Of a stretch of 64,000 nt of DNA, positions 7,663 to 17,379 are shown one piece after another (position 1 is the stretch's first letter; every line of letters starts with the position of its first letter). The notes beneath the pieces are model-generated. The model worked only from the letters and a program-made list of their open reading frames with translations, had not been told where the DNA came from and made no database searches. The stretch is taken from the NCBI RefSeq assembly GCF_000277125.1, contig NC_016946.1, positions 4,960,001-5,024,000 on the forward strand. The letters run 5' to 3'. A program made the position numbers and the translations under genes. Source of the stretch: Mycobacterium intracellulare ATCC 13950 (GTDB lineage Bacteria; Actinomycetota; Actinomycetes; Mycobacteriales; Mycobacteriaceae).

Positions 7663-8053
7663 CAGCGCCAACTCTCCTTCATTCACGCTCAGCTATTTCC
7701 GCAATCAATCAGTGCAGCAGGCCCGCCTAGCCGTACCGAGGCCGTCCTTCACGACCGGGCCAATTGTCAGCAGCCGACACGCGACACGAGCCACGCCGCA
7801 CCGCGCCGTTTCCAAATGGTGACGTCACAACGCTGTCACGAATCGGAACACCGCCGACGGACATCGCTGACCTGCGCCGACACGCATGCGTTCTGGGGCT
7901 TCTCCCGGGGTCGGCCGCCGACTTCGAATCCCGCGGACTTTATTTACCCGCAGGTCATTCACAGGGAATTTTTGATGCACAAAGTCTGTCCAGGAGGTTA
8001 CATAGAAGTGAACACCGTGAGAGCAACCGTTGACAGACAGAGGGGAAGGGCAT
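7663..8053. promoter_or_regulatory. Upstream region of the DUF732 gene pair; possible short upstream ORF
   Basis: About 390 bases without a supported gene. The part from 7930 to 8000 is AT-rich and likely carries the promoter for the gene at 8054. CCAGGAGG near 7989 stands ten bases before GTGAACACC, which opens a 54-codon frame running into the DUF732 gene out of frame. Its peptide has no recognisable sequence, so it may be a leader or chance. Confidence 0.35.
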
Positions 8054-8392
8054 ATGTCACCACGTCGTCTAGCTGGCGGTTTCATCGCCTCGGCGCTGTT
8101 CGGTGCCCCGCTTCTCGCCGGCCTCGTCTGGGCCAGCCCCGCGCAGGCCGACGCGGCCAGCTTTCTCAATGACATGCACAAGGACGGGATCCACGCCGTG
8201 ACCGGCGGCGACGCCGCACTCCTGGAGGCGGGCCTGAACATCTGCCAGCAAATTTCCTGGGGCGCCCCGCCCGCGCAGCTCGAGGGCCTGGCGCTGCAGC
8301 GCTCCGACGAACGACAGGGAGCCGGCGGCCTCAGCCCCCAGCAGGCCGGCGACATCGTCGTCTTCGCCATGCGCGATCTGTGCCCAAGCTAG
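8054..8392 (+). CDS. DUF732 exported protein, copy 1
   Basis: 112 residues from the ATG at 8054 behind AGGGGAAGG; a TTG 24 bases upstream is in frame but lacks a ribosome-binding site. A signal peptide ends at AQA (residues roughly 1-33). The mature part is a DUF732 domain: FLNDMHKDGIHAVTGGDAAL, then two conserved cysteines in NICQQISWG and RDLCPS, likely a disulfide. DUF732 proteins are small exported mycobacterial proteins of unknown function. The gene at 8546 is a close paralogue on the same strand after 153 bp. Confidence 0.8.
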   Translation: MSPRRLAGGFIASALFGAPLLAGLVWASPAQADAASFLNDMHKDGIHAVTGGDAALLEAGLNICQQISWGAPPAQLEGLALQRSDERQGAGGLSPQQAGDIVVFAMRDLCPS

Positions 8393-8545
8393 CCACGCCG
8401 AGCTGAGTCCTCGCACACCGCGCGCGCAGCCGCGCGGCCAGTCTTCGCCGACTATTCATCCTCCGGATCTCCCGCGCGGCGGTCCATGCACTTTTGTGTA
8501 AAGGTGCATCATCCGCATCGCGCAAAGACACAAGGAGAACGTGGG

Positions 8546-8890
8546 ATGGCGGCACGCAGGCTGCACGGCCGGTTCATCGGAGCGGCGCTGACGTTGGGTC
8601 CACTTCTGATCTCGGGAATTGCCTGGGCCGGCCCGGCGCGCGCCGACCAGGCCGCCTTCCTCAACGACCTGCACAACGCCGGGATCCACGCCGTCGACGG
8701 CGGCGACGACGCGCTGTTGCAGATGGGCGCGGACCTGTGTCAGCAGCTTTCGTGGGGCGCTTCGCCGCAGCAGCTGGAGCTGCTCGCGCTGCAGCGCTCC
8801 GATGCCGACCAGGGCTCCGGCGGGATCAACGGCCGCCAGGCCGCCGACGTGGTGATCTTCGCCCTGCGCGACCTATGCCCCAACGCCTAG
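8546..8890 (+). CDS. DUF732 exported protein, copy 2
   Basis: 114 residues. The ATG at 8546 follows AAGGAGA with good spacing and is chosen over the upstream in-frame ATG at 8486, which would add 20 residues not resembling a signal peptide. The signal peptide ends at ARA. The domain AAFLNDLHNAGIHAVDGGDD, with cysteines in DLCQQLSWG and RDLCPNA, is nearly the same as in the preceding gene, indicating tandem duplication. The two genes have separate ribosome-binding sites and may form one transcription unit. The polyol dehydrogenase gene follows 44 bp downstream. Confidence 0.8.
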   Translation: MAARRLHGRFIGAALTLGPLLISGIAWAGPARADQAAFLNDLHNAGIHAVDGGDDALLQMGADLCQQLSWGASPQQLELLALQRSDADQGSGGINGRQAADVVIFALRDLCPNA

Positions 8891-8934
8891 CAATCAGCTA
8901 GCCGCAGCGGACTCCGCGCTAAGGTGACACTCGA

Positions 8935-10338
8935 GTGAAGCTGAACGCACGGAACCTGACCGGTCTCGACATCCCCGTCCCGACCTATGACCGCAGCCAA
9001 ATCGGCATCGGCATAGCGCATTTCGGTGTCGGCGGCTTTCACCGCGCCCACCAGGCTATGTACATCGACCGGCTGCTCAACGCCGGGCTCGCGCGGGACT
9101 GGGGCATCTGCGGTGTCGGCGTGCTGCCGGGCGACCAACAGATGCGCGACGCGCTGCGCGACCAGGACCACCTGTACACGCTGACCCTCGAACACCCCGA
9201 CGGCACGCGGGAACCGCGGGTCATCGGCTCCATCGTCGACTTCCGTTATGCGCCTGAGGATCCCGACGCGGTCATCGAACTGCTCGCCGCCCCGGCAACC
9301 CGGATCATCTCACTCACCATCACCGAGGGCGGCTACCAGCCGCCCCTGAGCGCGGTGTTCGGGTTGGTGACTGAGGCGTGCGACCGGCGCCGGACGCGCG
9401 GCCTGCCCTCCCCCACCGTCGTGTCCTGCGACAACATCGTCGGCAACGGGGGCACGGCGCGGCGCGCATTCACGTCCTACGCACAGCGCACCAATCCCGA
9501 ACTCGCACAGTGGATGAACCAGAAGACACGCTTTCCCAACTCGATGGTCGACCGGATCACGCCCGTGACCACGCCGGACGTGGCCGAGCGGTTAGAGGCC
9601 GAATACGGCGTGCGCGACGCCCGGCCCGTGGTGGCCGAGCCGTTCGCCATGTGGGCGATCGAGGACGACTTCGCCGACGGGCGCCCACCCCTGGACCAGG
9701 CCGGTGTGCAGCTGGTCGACGACGTCGCCCCGTACGAGGCCATGAAATTGCGGTTGCTCAATGCCGGCCATCAGGGCCTGTGCTACTTCGGATACCTGGT
9801 CGGATACCGCCTGGTGCACGAGGCCGCCCAGGATCCGGTGATCGCCGAATTCCTGGCCCGCTACCTGGATTCGGAGGCCATGCCGACGCTGACACGAATC
9901 CCGGGGCTGACCGAGTTCCGCAACCAACTACTTCCCCGGTTCGCCAACGCCTACGTGCGCGACACGGTCGCCCGGCTGTGCGCCGACTCCTCGGACCGCA
10001 TCCCGAAATGGCTGCTGCCGGTCGTGCACGACAATCTGCGCACCGGCGGTCCGGTGCGGCTGTCCGCGGCGATCGTCGCGAGCTGGGCCCGCTACGCCGA
10101 GGGCGTCGACGAACAGGGCCAACCGATCGAGGTGATCGACCGGCTGTCCGACACGTTGGTGCCGCTCGCCCGCTCGCAACGCGAAGACCAGGACGCGTTT
10201 CTGGCCAACCGCCCGGTGTTCGGCGACCTCATCGACGCCCCGCGCTTCCGCGACGCCTACCGGAGGGCCCTGGACTGCCTGCACCGCCGCGGCGCGCGCG
10301 CCACGCTGCGGGACCTGGTCGGGGACGACGCGTCATGA
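8935..10338 (+). CDS. Mannitol/D-arabinitol dehydrogenase family protein
   Basis: 467 residues from GTG 8935. It belongs to the long-chain mannitol dehydrogenase family, which oxidises polyols such as D-mannitol or D-arabinitol to ketoses with NAD. The N-terminal Rossmann domain shows [20 protein letters not shown] (residues roughly 22-41), and DNIVGNG and [11 protein letters not shown] lie near 150-210. The C-terminal helical domain contains K-L-R-L-L-N-A-G-H (residues roughly 273-281), with the family's catalytic lysine and histidine. The stop overlaps the start of the xylulokinase gene (ATGA), so the two are translationally coupled: the polyol is oxidised to D-xylulose and then phosphorylated. 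No polyol transporter is adjacent. The exact substrate cannot be told from sequence. Confidence 0.88.
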   Translation: MKLNARNLTGLDIPVPTYDRSQIGIGIAHFGVGGFHRAHQAMYIDRLLNAGLARDWGICGVGVLPGDQQMRDALRDQDHLYTLTLEHPDGTREPRVIGSIVDFRYAPEDPDAVIELLAAPATRIISLTITEGGYQPPLSAVFGLVTEACDRRRTRGLPSPTVVSCDNIVGNGGTARRAFTSYAQRTNPELAQWMNQKTRFPNSMVDRITPVTTPDVAERLEAEYGVRDARPVVAEPFAMWAIEDDFADGRPPLDQAGVQLVDDVAPYEAMKLRLLNAGHQGLCYFGYLVGYRLVHEAAQDPVIAEFLARYLDSEAMPTLTRIPGLTEFRNQLLPRFANAYVRDTVARLCADSSDRIPKWLLPVVHDNLRTGGPVRLSAAIVASWARYAEGVDEQGQPIEVIDRLSDTLVPLARSQREDQDAFLANRPVFGDLIDAPRFRDAYRRALDCLHRRGARATLRDLVGDDAS

Positions 10339-11774
10339 CGCTGGTCGCCGGGATCGACTCCTCGACGCAATCCTGCAAGGTGCTGGTGTGCGACGCCGAG
10401 ACCGGAGCGGTGGTCCGCGAGGGCCAGGCCGGCCACCCTAGCGGGACCGAAATCGACCCGCGCGCTTGGGAATCCGCCGCGCGAGACGCCGTTGCGAACG
10501 CGGGCGGGCTGGATGGCGTCGATGCTGTGGCCGTCGGCGCGCAGCAGCACGGCATGGTGTGCCTGGACGAAACCGGCGCGGTGGTGCGGCCCGCGCTGCT
10601 GTGGAACGACGTGCGCTCGGCCGACGCCGCGCACGCCCTCGTGCGCGAGCTGGGCGGGGCGCGCGCGTGGGCCCAAGCCGTCGGCGTCGTGCCGCTGGCC
10701 GCGATCACCGTGGCGAAGTTGCGCTGGCTCGCCGACCACGAGCCGCGCCACGCGGACCGCACCGCGGCGGTCTGCCTGCCCCACGACTGGCTGACGTGGC
10801 GGTTGCGCGGTGACGCCGACATCGCGGGGCTGACCACCGATCGCAGCGACGCCAGCGGCACCGGCTACTACGACGCCGCCACCGGCGACTACCGCCTCGA
10901 TCTGCTGGAACTGGCGCTGCGCGGCCGACGTCCGCGGCTGCCCACCGTGCTGGGCCCATCCGACGGGACAAGCAGTGGCACAACACTATTCGGTGCGGGC
11001 CTGGGCGACAACGCCGCCGCGGCGCTGGGCCTGGGCGCCGAAGAGGGCGACGTGATCGTCTCGATCGGCACGTCGGGGGTGGTGGCCGCGGTCACCGCGG
11101 ATCCGGTCCGCGATGACGCGGGGTATGTCGCCGGATTCGCCGACGGCACCGGGCGCTACCTTCCGCTGGTGTGCACGCTCAACGGCGCGCGGGTGCTCGA
11201 CGCCGCGGCCGCGATGCTGCGGGTCGACCACGACGAGCTGTCGACGCTCGCGCTGTCGGCGCCCCCGGGCAGCGAAGGTGTGGTCATGGTTCCCTACCTC
11301 GAAGGTGAGCGAACACCCAACCGGCCCAACGCAACCGGGGCATTGCACGGCCTGCGGGTCTCCAACGCGAACGCGGCCAACCTGGCCAGGGCCGCGGTTG
11401 AGGGACTGCTGTGCTCGCTCGCCGACGGCGTCGCGCATCTGGCCGCGAGCGGTGTCGTCGCGCGCCGCATCCTGCTGGTCGGCGGCGGCGCGCAATCCAG
11501 GGCGCTGCGCGAGATAGCGCCGGCGGTGTTCGGCATGCCGGTGCTGGCGCCCGCCCCGGCGCAGTACGTCGCGGCGGGCGCGGCGCGGCAGGCGGCCTGG
11601 GCGCTGAGCGGCTCGCCCCGGCCGCCTGCGTGGGAGCCGCCGCCGACGCACGAATACACCGCCGAACCCTCGCCCGAGGTGCCCGCCCGCTACGCGCGGG
11701 TGCGCGATCTCACCGAGGGGACCGCGCGTCGGGAAGCGGACGAAACACCGGAAGGATCCGGTATTTCGCGGTGA
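10335..11774 (+). CDS. xylB: Xylulokinase
   Basis: 479 residues, FGGY carbohydrate kinase family. Residues 1-12 contain the phosphate-1 motif ([14 protein letters not shown]). The family signature and substrate region follow ([23 protein letters not shown]), with the ATPase motifs [11 protein letters not shown] (residues roughly 240) and [15 protein letters not shown] (residues roughly 380). The enzyme phosphorylates D-xylulose to D-xylulose 5-phosphate, feeding the pentose phosphate pathway. The ATG at 10335 overlaps the dehydrogenase stop by 4 bp. The length fits xylulokinases, including M. tuberculosis Rv0729, which lies at another locus. The 3' end overlaps the convergent PAP2-kinase gene by 65 bp. 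Confidence 0.9.
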   Translation: MTLVAGIDSSTQSCKVLVCDAETGAVVREGQAGHPSGTEIDPRAWESAARDAVANAGGLDGVDAVAVGAQQHGMVCLDETGAVVRPALLWNDVRSADAAHALVRELGGARAWAQAVGVVPLAAITVAKLRWLADHEPRHADRTAAVCLPHDWLTWRLRGDADIAGLTTDRSDASGTGYYDAATGDYRLDLLELALRGRRPRLPTVLGPSDGTSSGTTLFGAGLGDNAAAALGLGAEEGDVIVSIGTSGVVAAVTADPVRDDAGYVAGFADGTGRYLPLVCTLNGARVLDAAAAMLRVDHDELSTLALSAPPGSEGVVMVPYLEGERTPNRPNATGALHGLRVSNANAANLARAAVEGLLCSLADGVAHLAASGVVARRILLVGGGAQSRALREIAPAVFGMPVLAPAPAQYVAAGAARQAAWALSGSPRPPAWEPPPTHEYTAEPSPEVPARYARVRDLTEGTARREADETPEGSGISR

Positions 11775-13218
11775 AGCGGGCCTGGTCGTATTTGTCCCCG
11801 ACCTCGCCGTCGCGGGCAACGGTCGTGGGGCCGTCGACGGCGCTGAAGCTGAATTCGGGCACCTGCAACTCGTGGTAGAGCGGGCTGCGTTCCAGGCGGC
11901 CCAGCGCCAGCGCGGTCAGGATCCGGGTCCTGGCCCACGGCCGGCCCGCCTCCAGGATGCGGACATCGATCAGGCCGTCGTCCATGCGGGTCCGCCGCGC
12001 CGGCGCGAAACCGGTGGGCAGGTACAGCGAATTGCCCAGGAAGAACAGCGAAGTCAGCAGGGTCTTGTTGTCGTAACAGATGCGCACCGGCTCTTCCTTG
12101 CGCAGCGTGCGCAGCATCGCGTAAAGACCGGCCAGCGGCTTGCCGATGCGCTTCTCGAGCTTTTCGCGCCGCCGCACGAACGCCGGGTAGGCGCCGATGC
12201 TGGCGGTGTTGAGCACCATCTGAGAGTCGTTGAGGCACACCAGGTCCACGCACGCCACGCTGCCGCGCCGAATCGCGTCGACGGTCTCGGCCACGGTGTC
12301 GCAGCCGATGTCCTTGGCGAAGTGGTTGAACGTGCCGGCGGGGAAGACCGCCAGCGGGAGCCCGGCGTCGATGGCCACCCCGGCCGCGGCCGCCACCGTG
12401 CCGTCGCCACCGCCCACCGCGAGCACCTCGGCGCCGGCGGCCGCGCCACGCAAGACCTCGACGGGGTCGTCGTCGGGACCCAGCTCGCGGATGTCCACCT
12501 TCGGCAGCTCGGCGCGCACCTCGTCGAGCACGCGGGCCCCGGTGCCGCTGCCCGACTCCGGGTTGATGACCAGGACCACGCCGGCGCCGTCGGGCCGCGG
12601 CGGCGTCTCGACGCGCAGCGGTTCCGTTCGCGGAAGGGCGGTTTCGACGATCGGCGGCACGAGGCGGCCACCCAGCACGGCCAGGCCGGACCCGATCCCG
12701 AACCCGGCGACGACGTCGCCCGGGTAATGCGCGCCGGTCGCCACCCTCGACAGGCCCACCAGCCCGGCCAGCAGCGCCAGCCCGAAGCCCAGCGGCGGGT
12801 TCTCCAGGCCGACCCCGACGGCGAACGCGGCCGCGCTGGCCGAATGCCCCGACGGCAGGGAATTCGACGTCGGGCGGCGGCGGACCTGCCGGACGAGGGG
12901 CACCAAGTCATAGCCGGGACGCGGGCGCCGCCGGATGCGCTTGGCGAACTGGTTGGTGACCAGGCTGGTGGCGGCCAGCGTCACCAGCCCGCGGGTCGCG
13001 CCGCGCTGCGCGCTGTGCCTGCCGGTGGCCAGCAGGGCCGCGCCGATGGCCAGCCACAGCTTCGAATGGTCGGCCGCGCGCGTCAGCCGCGGCATGACCG
13101 TGTCCAGCAGCGGGGTGTCCGTCTCGGCGATCGCGTCGAACAGCTCGCGATCCAGCGTGCCGAGTCCTCGGGTGATCTGTTTGACGCCGCGCGCGCGTCG
13201 CCAGGGCCGCCTGTTCAT
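11710..13218 (-). CDS. PAP2 phosphatase-diacylglycerol kinase fusion protein
   Basis: 502 residues. ATG 13218 (MNRRPWRR) has GGAG close upstream; in-frame starts at 13236 and 13269 are alternatives. The N-terminal half is a membrane PAP2 domain with all three motifs: KRIRRRPRP (residues roughly 92-100), PSGHSASA, and [13 protein letters not shown]. The C-terminal half (from about residue 210) is a diacylglycerol/lipid kinase catalytic domain with [21 protein letters not shown] and [12 protein letters not shown]. The two activities, lipid dephosphorylation and lipid phosphorylation, are opposite, suggesting turnover of a polyprenyl or glycerolipid phosphate at the inner membrane. Such fusions are known in actinobacteria; the substrate is not deducible. 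Confidence 0.85.
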   Translation of the reverse strand: MNRRPWRRARGVKQITRGLGTLDRELFDAIAETDTPLLDTVMPRLTRAADHSKLWLAIGAALLATGRHSAQRGATRGLVTLAATSLVTNQFAKRIRRRPRPGYDLVPLVRQVRRRPTSNSLPSGHSASAAAFAVGVGLENPPLGFGLALLAGLVGLSRVATGAHYPGDVVAGFGIGSGLAVLGGRLVPPIVETALPRTEPLRVETPPRPDGAGVVLVINPESGSGTGARVLDEVRAELPKVDIRELGPDDDPVEVLRGAAAGAEVLAVGGGDGTVAAAAGVAIDAGLPLAVFPAGTFNHFAKDIGCDTVAETVDAIRRGSVACVDLVCLNDSQMVLNTASIGAYPAFVRRREKLEKRIGKPLAGLYAMLRTLRKEEPVRICYDNKTLLTSLFFLGNSLYLPTGFAPARRTRMDDGLIDVRILEAGRPWARTRILTALALGRLERSPLYHELQVPEFSFSAVDGPTTVARDGEVGDKYDQARFTAKYRILPVFRPLPDARSPR

Positions 13219-13259
13219 TCGCTCCACCCTAACCATGGGTGACAATCGATCGGAAAGAC

Positions 13260-14033
13260 ATGGACGCACAGGGCTATTGCACGAGATGGCGGGAGAACGC
13301 CGAGCGCCGCGGCGTGCCCCCGCACGCGCTCGCCGAGATCAGCCGGCGCCACGACATCACGCGCGCCAGCTTCGTGGTCCTCGCGAGGATGCAAGAGATC
13401 AAGGACCCGGCCGGCCAATCCTTCTTCCTGCTGCCGCCCAGCGCCGGCGGGGGCGACGCCCGCGCGGCGGCGCTGATGACCTACATCCTGAACGCCGGCA
13501 GCGACTACGGCGCGGCGGGCAAGCGACCCACCGACTTCCCGGTCACCCCCCACTGCGCCGCCGAGGTGACCCGAATCCGCTTGCGGCAGCGGGCAAACGG
13601 CTGGAGCTACACCCGCGACGTCCCGTTCGTGCACCGCAACGGGGGGCGCCTGGTCACCACCCCCAACGGCATGCTGATGGGGTTGGGCGGCAACTGGATC
13701 CAGCGGCTGTTCAGCCAGCGGGGCGGCACCACGTGGGGCGACATCTTCATGGTGAACCTGGGCCGGCTCGACGACCCGGCAGAGCAGCTGCGCCGGGTCG
13801 TCGCCTCCGGGCACACCTGGTGCCTCGACGGGCACGGCGCGCCGCGCTGCACCCGGCTGGACCTGGACCGGGTGCTGCACCACGAAGAACGGCACGCGCA
13901 GCAATGGGCGGCCCGCGGCTATCTGGGCATGCTCACCGGCTACGGTCGGGAGTTGTTCCGCGAGTTGGCCTTTGGGGCGACCAACAGGCTCGAAGCCGAC
14001 GCCGGCCTGGCCGACGGCGGCTACAGGGCGTGA
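13260..14033 (+). CDS. Conserved hypothetical protein with HExxH motif
   Basis: 257 residues from ATG 13260; a GTG at 13239 would add seven. The start is within about 40 bp of the divergent PAP2-kinase gene, so promoters overlap. I do not recognise a named family. The N-terminus is helical and soluble-looking. Notable features are cysteines in HTWCLDGHGAPRCTRLD and the sequence RVLHHEERHAQQWAARGY (residues roughly 206-223), which contains H-E-E-R-H, an HExxH zinc-metalloprotease-type motif preceded by another His. No signal peptide or membrane segment is apparent. A metal-dependent hydrolase is possible but unproven. The last 13 bp overlap the convergent GAP-family gene. Confidence 0.6.
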   Translation: MDAQGYCTRWRENAERRGVPPHALAEISRRHDITRASFVVLARMQEIKDPAGQSFFLLPPSAGGGDARAAALMTYILNAGSDYGAAGKRPTDFPVTPHCAAEVTRIRLRQRANGWSYTRDVPFVHRNGGRLVTTPNGMLMGLGGNWIQRLFSQRGGTTWGDIFMVNLGRLDDPAEQLRRVVASGHTWCLDGHGAPRCTRLDLDRVLHHEERHAQQWAARGYLGMLTGYGRELFRELAFGATNRLEADAGLADGGYRA

Positions 14034-14692
14034 ATCCCGTGGTAGAGCACCATCGCGCCGATCACCACCAAGACGGCCGCGAGCAGGGCGGCGTTGTTGC
14101 GGTCCATCCAGTCCTTGAGGCGCGCCAGCGTGTCGTCGAGGCGGCTGCCGGCGGCCACGTAGGCCAGGATCGGGATCGCGACGCTTGAGGCCGCGATGGC
14201 GACGAAGAACGCGGCGGCCGCCCAGTCGCCGGCGACGCCGAGCCCGCTGGTGCCGATCCCCAATCCGGCCGGGACGCAGATGAGCGCCACGTCCGGGCGC
14301 ACGAGGGCCAGCACCGCGCCGGTGATCCCGGCGCGCGCCGGGGTGATGTTGGCGAACGAGCGCATCCACGCCGGCGACTCGGATTGGTCGTTTCGGCGGA
14401 GCCACCGGTAAACGCCGAACGCGATCAGCGCCGCGCCCAGCACCACGCGCAGCCACGACGACCACCGCGGCGGCGCCTTGTCCAAGCCGCCGAGCAGCCC
14501 GGAGGCCGCGACGGCCAGCGCCGTCAGCACGGCCAGGCTGAGCAGCCAACCGCCCAGGAACGCCAGGCTGCTCGGCCGCGGCCGCGGCGCCTGCAGCACC
14601 AGCACCGCCGGGATGACCGTGAGCGGCGACAGCGAGATGACCAGTCCGAGCGGAACGAGCCCGGTCAGCACCGTGCCCCAGCTTCCTGCCAT
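14021..14692 (-). CDS. GAP family protein (sulfolipid-1-addressing protein-like), copy 1
   Basis: 223 residues. ATG 14692 follows GGAGG with 9-base spacing, while the upstream ATG at 14701 sits directly on that site. It has six transmembrane segments: VLTGLVPLGLVISLSPLTVI, LAFLGGWLLSLAVLTALAV, VVLGAALIAFGVYRW, ITGAVLALVRPDVALI, AAAAFFVAIAASSVAIPIL and ALLAAVLVVIGAMVLYHGI. The SLSPLTVIPAVLVLQAPRPRPSSLAFLGGW pattern (split here by the membrane) is diagnostic of the GAP/SfLAP family, whose member Sap assists sulfolipid-1 export in M. tuberculosis and whose relatives serve glycopeptidolipid export. It is paralogous to the next gene. A lipid-export accessory role is inferred. Confidence 0.8.
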   Translation of the reverse strand: MAGSWGTVLTGLVPLGLVISLSPLTVIPAVLVLQAPRPRPSSLAFLGGWLLSLAVLTALAVAASGLLGGLDKAPPRWSSWLRVVLGAALIAFGVYRWLRRNDQSESPAWMRSFANITPARAGITGAVLALVRPDVALICVPAGLGIGTSGLGVAGDWAAAAFFVAIAASSVAIPILAYVAAGSRLDDTLARLKDWMDRNNAALLAAVLVVIGAMVLYHGIHAL

Positions 14693-14758
14693 GGGCGGCA
14701 TCCTCCCATTGCCGTGCCGAAGTGACGCCGAAACGCGCCGGAGTCGGCCGAACGCGGG

Positions 14759-15433
14759 TCAGGCCAGCGCGCGAATCCCGTTGTAGAGCACGATCAACCC
14801 GATCAGGAACAGGATCACGGCCAGCATCGCGTCGTGGTTGGCCTCCATCCAGGCCTTGAGACGTTCCAGCGTTCCCTCGAAGCGGTCACCCGAGCCGGCA
14901 TAGGCCAGGATCGGGATCGCCACCGTCGACGCGGCGACGACGACGAAGATCGCGGCCGCGACCAACTCGCCGCCGGCGCTCAGGCTGCTGTTGCCGACGG
15001 CCAAACCCGCCGCCGCGCACAGGATGAGCACCTCGGGCCGCAGCGGCACCAGGACCGCCCCCACCACCCCGGCGCGCGCCGGGGAGAGCGTGGAAAACGA
15101 CCGCATCCACCGCGGCATGCTGCGGTGGCGGTGCCGGGTGAACCAGTGGAACGCCGCCAGCGCGAGGAGCGCCACCCCGAAGACCAGGCGCACCCAGGAC
15201 GCCCATTTCGGCGGGGTCGCATGGAAGCCGCTGAGCGCCTCCGAGCCGGCGACGAACGCCGCCGTGAAGGCGACCAGCCCCACCAGCCAGCCGCCGAGGA
15301 AGGCGAGACTGGCCGGGCGCGGCCGCGGCGCGTGCAGCACGAGCACCGCGGGGATGACCGTGATCGGTGACAGCGCAATGACGGCCGCCAGCGCGACGAG
15401 CTTGCTCAGGACCGAGGCCCAACTTGCGTCCAC
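14759..15433 (-). CDS. GAP family protein (sulfolipid-1-addressing protein-like), copy 2
   Basis: 224 residues with the same six-segment pattern and motifs as the neighbouring paralogue (ALSPITVIPAVLVLHAPRPR, LAFLGGWLVGL, ITVIPA, VAIPILAY, LYNGIRAL). The open frame can begin at TTG 15442, but aligning with the paralogue's start (M-A-G-S-W versus V-D-A-S-W) favours GTG 15433. It is separated from copy 1 by 66 bp on the same strand, so the two are a tandem duplication likely transcribed together and possibly forming a heteromer. The lipid transported is unknown. Confidence 0.8.
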   Translation of the reverse strand: MDASWASVLSKLVALAAVIALSPITVIPAVLVLHAPRPRPASLAFLGGWLVGLVAFTAAFVAGSEALSGFHATPPKWASWVRLVFGVALLALAAFHWFTRHRHRSMPRWMRSFSTLSPARAGVVGAVLVPLRPEVLILCAAAGLAVGNSSLSAGGELVAAAIFVVVAASTVAIPILAYAGSGDRFEGTLERLKAWMEANHDAMLAVILFLIGLIVLYNGIRALA

Positions 15434-15463
15434 GGGCAGCAATCATCGCATTGCGCGGTGCGG

Positions 15464-15769
15464 TCAGGCTTTGCGGCGCAGCGTCCAGGCCGGCACCCAG
15501 TGCGTCACGGTCTTGCGCCGGGATCCGTAGGCGACGGGATAGGTCACCAGGCCCCACCAGTCGCCCTGCTCGCACAGGGCCCAGCAGCTCAGCCGGCCCT
15601 CGACGACCTTGTGCAGCTGCAGCCCGTTGGGCTGATAGCGCCCCGAGCGGTGCGGCTCACGCGGGAACAGCACCGTCAGGTCGACCAGGACGGCGATGGG
15701 CGGGCGGACCGCGCGAAACGGGTCACGGACCGGTTGGCCGTTGTACCCGATCGATGCGAGCCGTCCCAT
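15464..15769 (-). CDS. Conserved small mycobacterial protein of unknown function
   Basis: 101 residues from ATG 15769. The protein is soluble, Trp-rich towards the C-terminus (CWALCEQGDWWGLVTYPVAY) and ends in a basic tail (TLRRKA). It has two cysteines and no signal peptide. I do not recognise a domain. It lies just upstream of the GAP-family pair on the same strand (30 bp to the copy 2 start), so it may be the first gene of that operon. It diverges from the glycosyltransferase gene at 15841. Confidence 0.6.
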   Translation of the reverse strand: MGRLASIGYNGQPVRDPFRAVRPPIAVLVDLTVLFPREPHRSGRYQPNGLQLHKVVEGRLSCWALCEQGDWWGLVTYPVAYGSRRKTVTHWVPAWTLRRKA

Positions 15770-15840
15770 TGATCGATCATACGTTCGAATCAGGGGCCCG
15801 GTCGGCCGATCCTCCCGGGCCGTTCTGGCACCATAGCGAT

Positions 15841-17376
15841 GTGTTCAGCCCCGGCGTGCTCGGCAGCCGCCGGCCTGCCGTGGCGGCCGCGCTGGACCCG
15901 TTGCACGTCGCGGCGCTGGCCGTCGCGGTGAGCATGGCCGGGGCCGCCCGGCCCTCCTTCTGGTACGACGAGGCCGCGACCATCTCGGCCTCCTACAGCC
16001 GTTCGCTGGCCCAGATGTGGCACATGCTGGGCAATGTCGATGCCGTCCACGGCCTGTACTACCTGCTCATGCACGGGTGGTTTCAGGTCTTTCCGGCCAC
16101 CGAGTTCTGGTCGCGCGCGCCGAGTGGCCTGGCGGCGGGGGGCGCGGCCGCCGGCGTGGTGGTGCTGGGCAAGCAGTTCTCGTCGCGGACAGTCGCGATC
16201 GCCTCCGGCACGTTCTGCGCGATCCTGCCCCGCACCACGTGGGCGGGCATCGAGGCGCGGCCCTATGCCCTGTCGATGATGGCCGCGGTGTGGCTGACCG
16301 TCCTGCTCGTCCACGCCGCGCGCCGCGACACCCGGCGGTTGTGGCTGGGTTACGGTGTCGCGCTGGCCCTCTCGATCGTGCTCGACGCGTATATCGCGCT
16401 GCTGCTGGGGGCGTACGTCGTCTTCGTCGTCGTCTTCCACCGCGGCCGAACCGTGTTGGCGCGCTTCGCCATTGCCTCGGCCGTGGCGGTGGGTGCGGTG
16501 TTGCCGTTCCTGTTGACGGTGGCCGGCCAGGCGCACCAGATCAGCTGGGTCGCCCCGATCGGTCACCGCACCATCGAAGACGTGGTGATGCAACAGTATT
16601 TCGAGCGAAGCCCCCCGTTCGCCATCCTGGCGGCGCTGCTGATGTGTGCGGCGATTGTGTTGTGGCTCAGCGGGTCCGCGCGGCTGGCGCCATCGGAGCG
16701 GCAGCTGTTGGTGCTCGCGGCGGGGTGGCTGGCCATTCCCACCGCCGCGATCCTGACCTATTCGGTGCTGGTGCACTCGATCTACACGCCGCGCTACCTG
16801 TCGTTCACCGCGCCCGCGATGGCGCTGATCCTGGGGGTCTGCGGCGGCGCGGTGGCCGCCAGGCCCTGGGTCACCGCGGCGCTGGTCGGCCTGTTCGCCG
16901 TGGCGGCGGCGCCGAATTATGTTCGGGCGCAGCGCAACCCGTACGCCAAATACGGGATGGACTACAGCCAGGTGGCCGACCTGATCACCGCGCGGGCCGC
17001 GCCGGGCGACTGCCTGCTGGTGAACGACACGGTGACGTTCATGCCGGCCCCCATGCGCCCGTTGCTGGCGGCTCGCCCGGATGCCTATCGCAAGCTGGTC
17101 GACCTGACGCTGTGGCAGCGCGCGACCGACCGCAACGACGTCTTCGACACCAACCTCATCCCTGAGGTCGTCGCCAAGCCGTTGAGCCACTGCGGCGTGG
17201 TCTGGATCATCACCCAGGCCGACCCGTCACAGCCGGCGCACGAGCGGGGCGCCGCGCTGCCGCCGGGCCCCCGCTACGGGCCGACCCCGGCGTTCGCGGT
17301 GCCGCACGACCTGGGCTTCCGGCTGGTCGAGCGGTGGCAGTTCAACCTGGTTCAGGTGCTCAAAGCCACGAAATGA
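15841..17376 (+). CDS. GT-C family membrane glycosyltransferase (probable mannosyltransferase)
   Basis: 511 residues from GTG 15841; upstream in-frame codons to 15424 overlap the minus-strand gene and read as low-complexity. About ten transmembrane segments follow a short N-terminus. The first extracytoplasmic loop carries W-Y-D-E-A-A-T-I-S-A-S, the D-E motif of GT39/GT-C polyprenol-phosphate-sugar transferases. A periplasmic C-terminal domain begins near residue 390 (YSQVADLITARAAPGDCLLV). Such enzymes use polyprenyl-phospho-mannose or arabinose in lipomannan, arabinogalactan or protein glycosylation. Acceptor and sugar cannot be inferred. The gene ends 3 bp before the convergent GH16 gene. 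Confidence 0.75.
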   Translation: MFSPGVLGSRRPAVAAALDPLHVAALAVAVSMAGAARPSFWYDEAATISASYSRSLAQMWHMLGNVDAVHGLYYLLMHGWFQVFPATEFWSRAPSGLAAGGAAAGVVVLGKQFSSRTVAIASGTFCAILPRTTWAGIEARPYALSMMAAVWLTVLLVHAARRDTRRLWLGYGVALALSIVLDAYIALLLGAYVVFVVVFHRGRTVLARFAIASAVAVGAVLPFLLTVAGQAHQISWVAPIGHRTIEDVVMQQYFERSPPFAILAALLMCAAIVLWLSGSARLAPSERQLLVLAAGWLAIPTAAILTYSVLVHSIYTPRYLSFTAPAMALILGVCGGAVAARPWVTAALVGLFAVAAAPNYVRAQRNPYAKYGMDYSQVADLITARAAPGDCLLVNDTVTFMPAPMRPLLAARPDAYRKLVDLTLWQRATDRNDVFDTNLIPEVVAKPLSHCGVVWIITQADPSQPAHERGAALPPGPRYGPTPAFAVPHDLGFRLVERWQFNLVQVLKATK

Positions 17377-17379
17377 CGG

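Noticed and set aside
7531..8172. A long plus-strand frame ahead of the DUF732 gene
   Set aside because: It crosses antisense to the Pro/Ala-rich gene and overlaps the DUF732 gene out of frame; only its last part has a ribosome-binding site, and its sequence is not recognisable.
11872..13242. A 456-codon plus-strand frame opposite the PAP2-kinase gene
   Set aside because: Antisense of a gene with complete PAP2 and kinase motifs; the translation shows no family resemblance.
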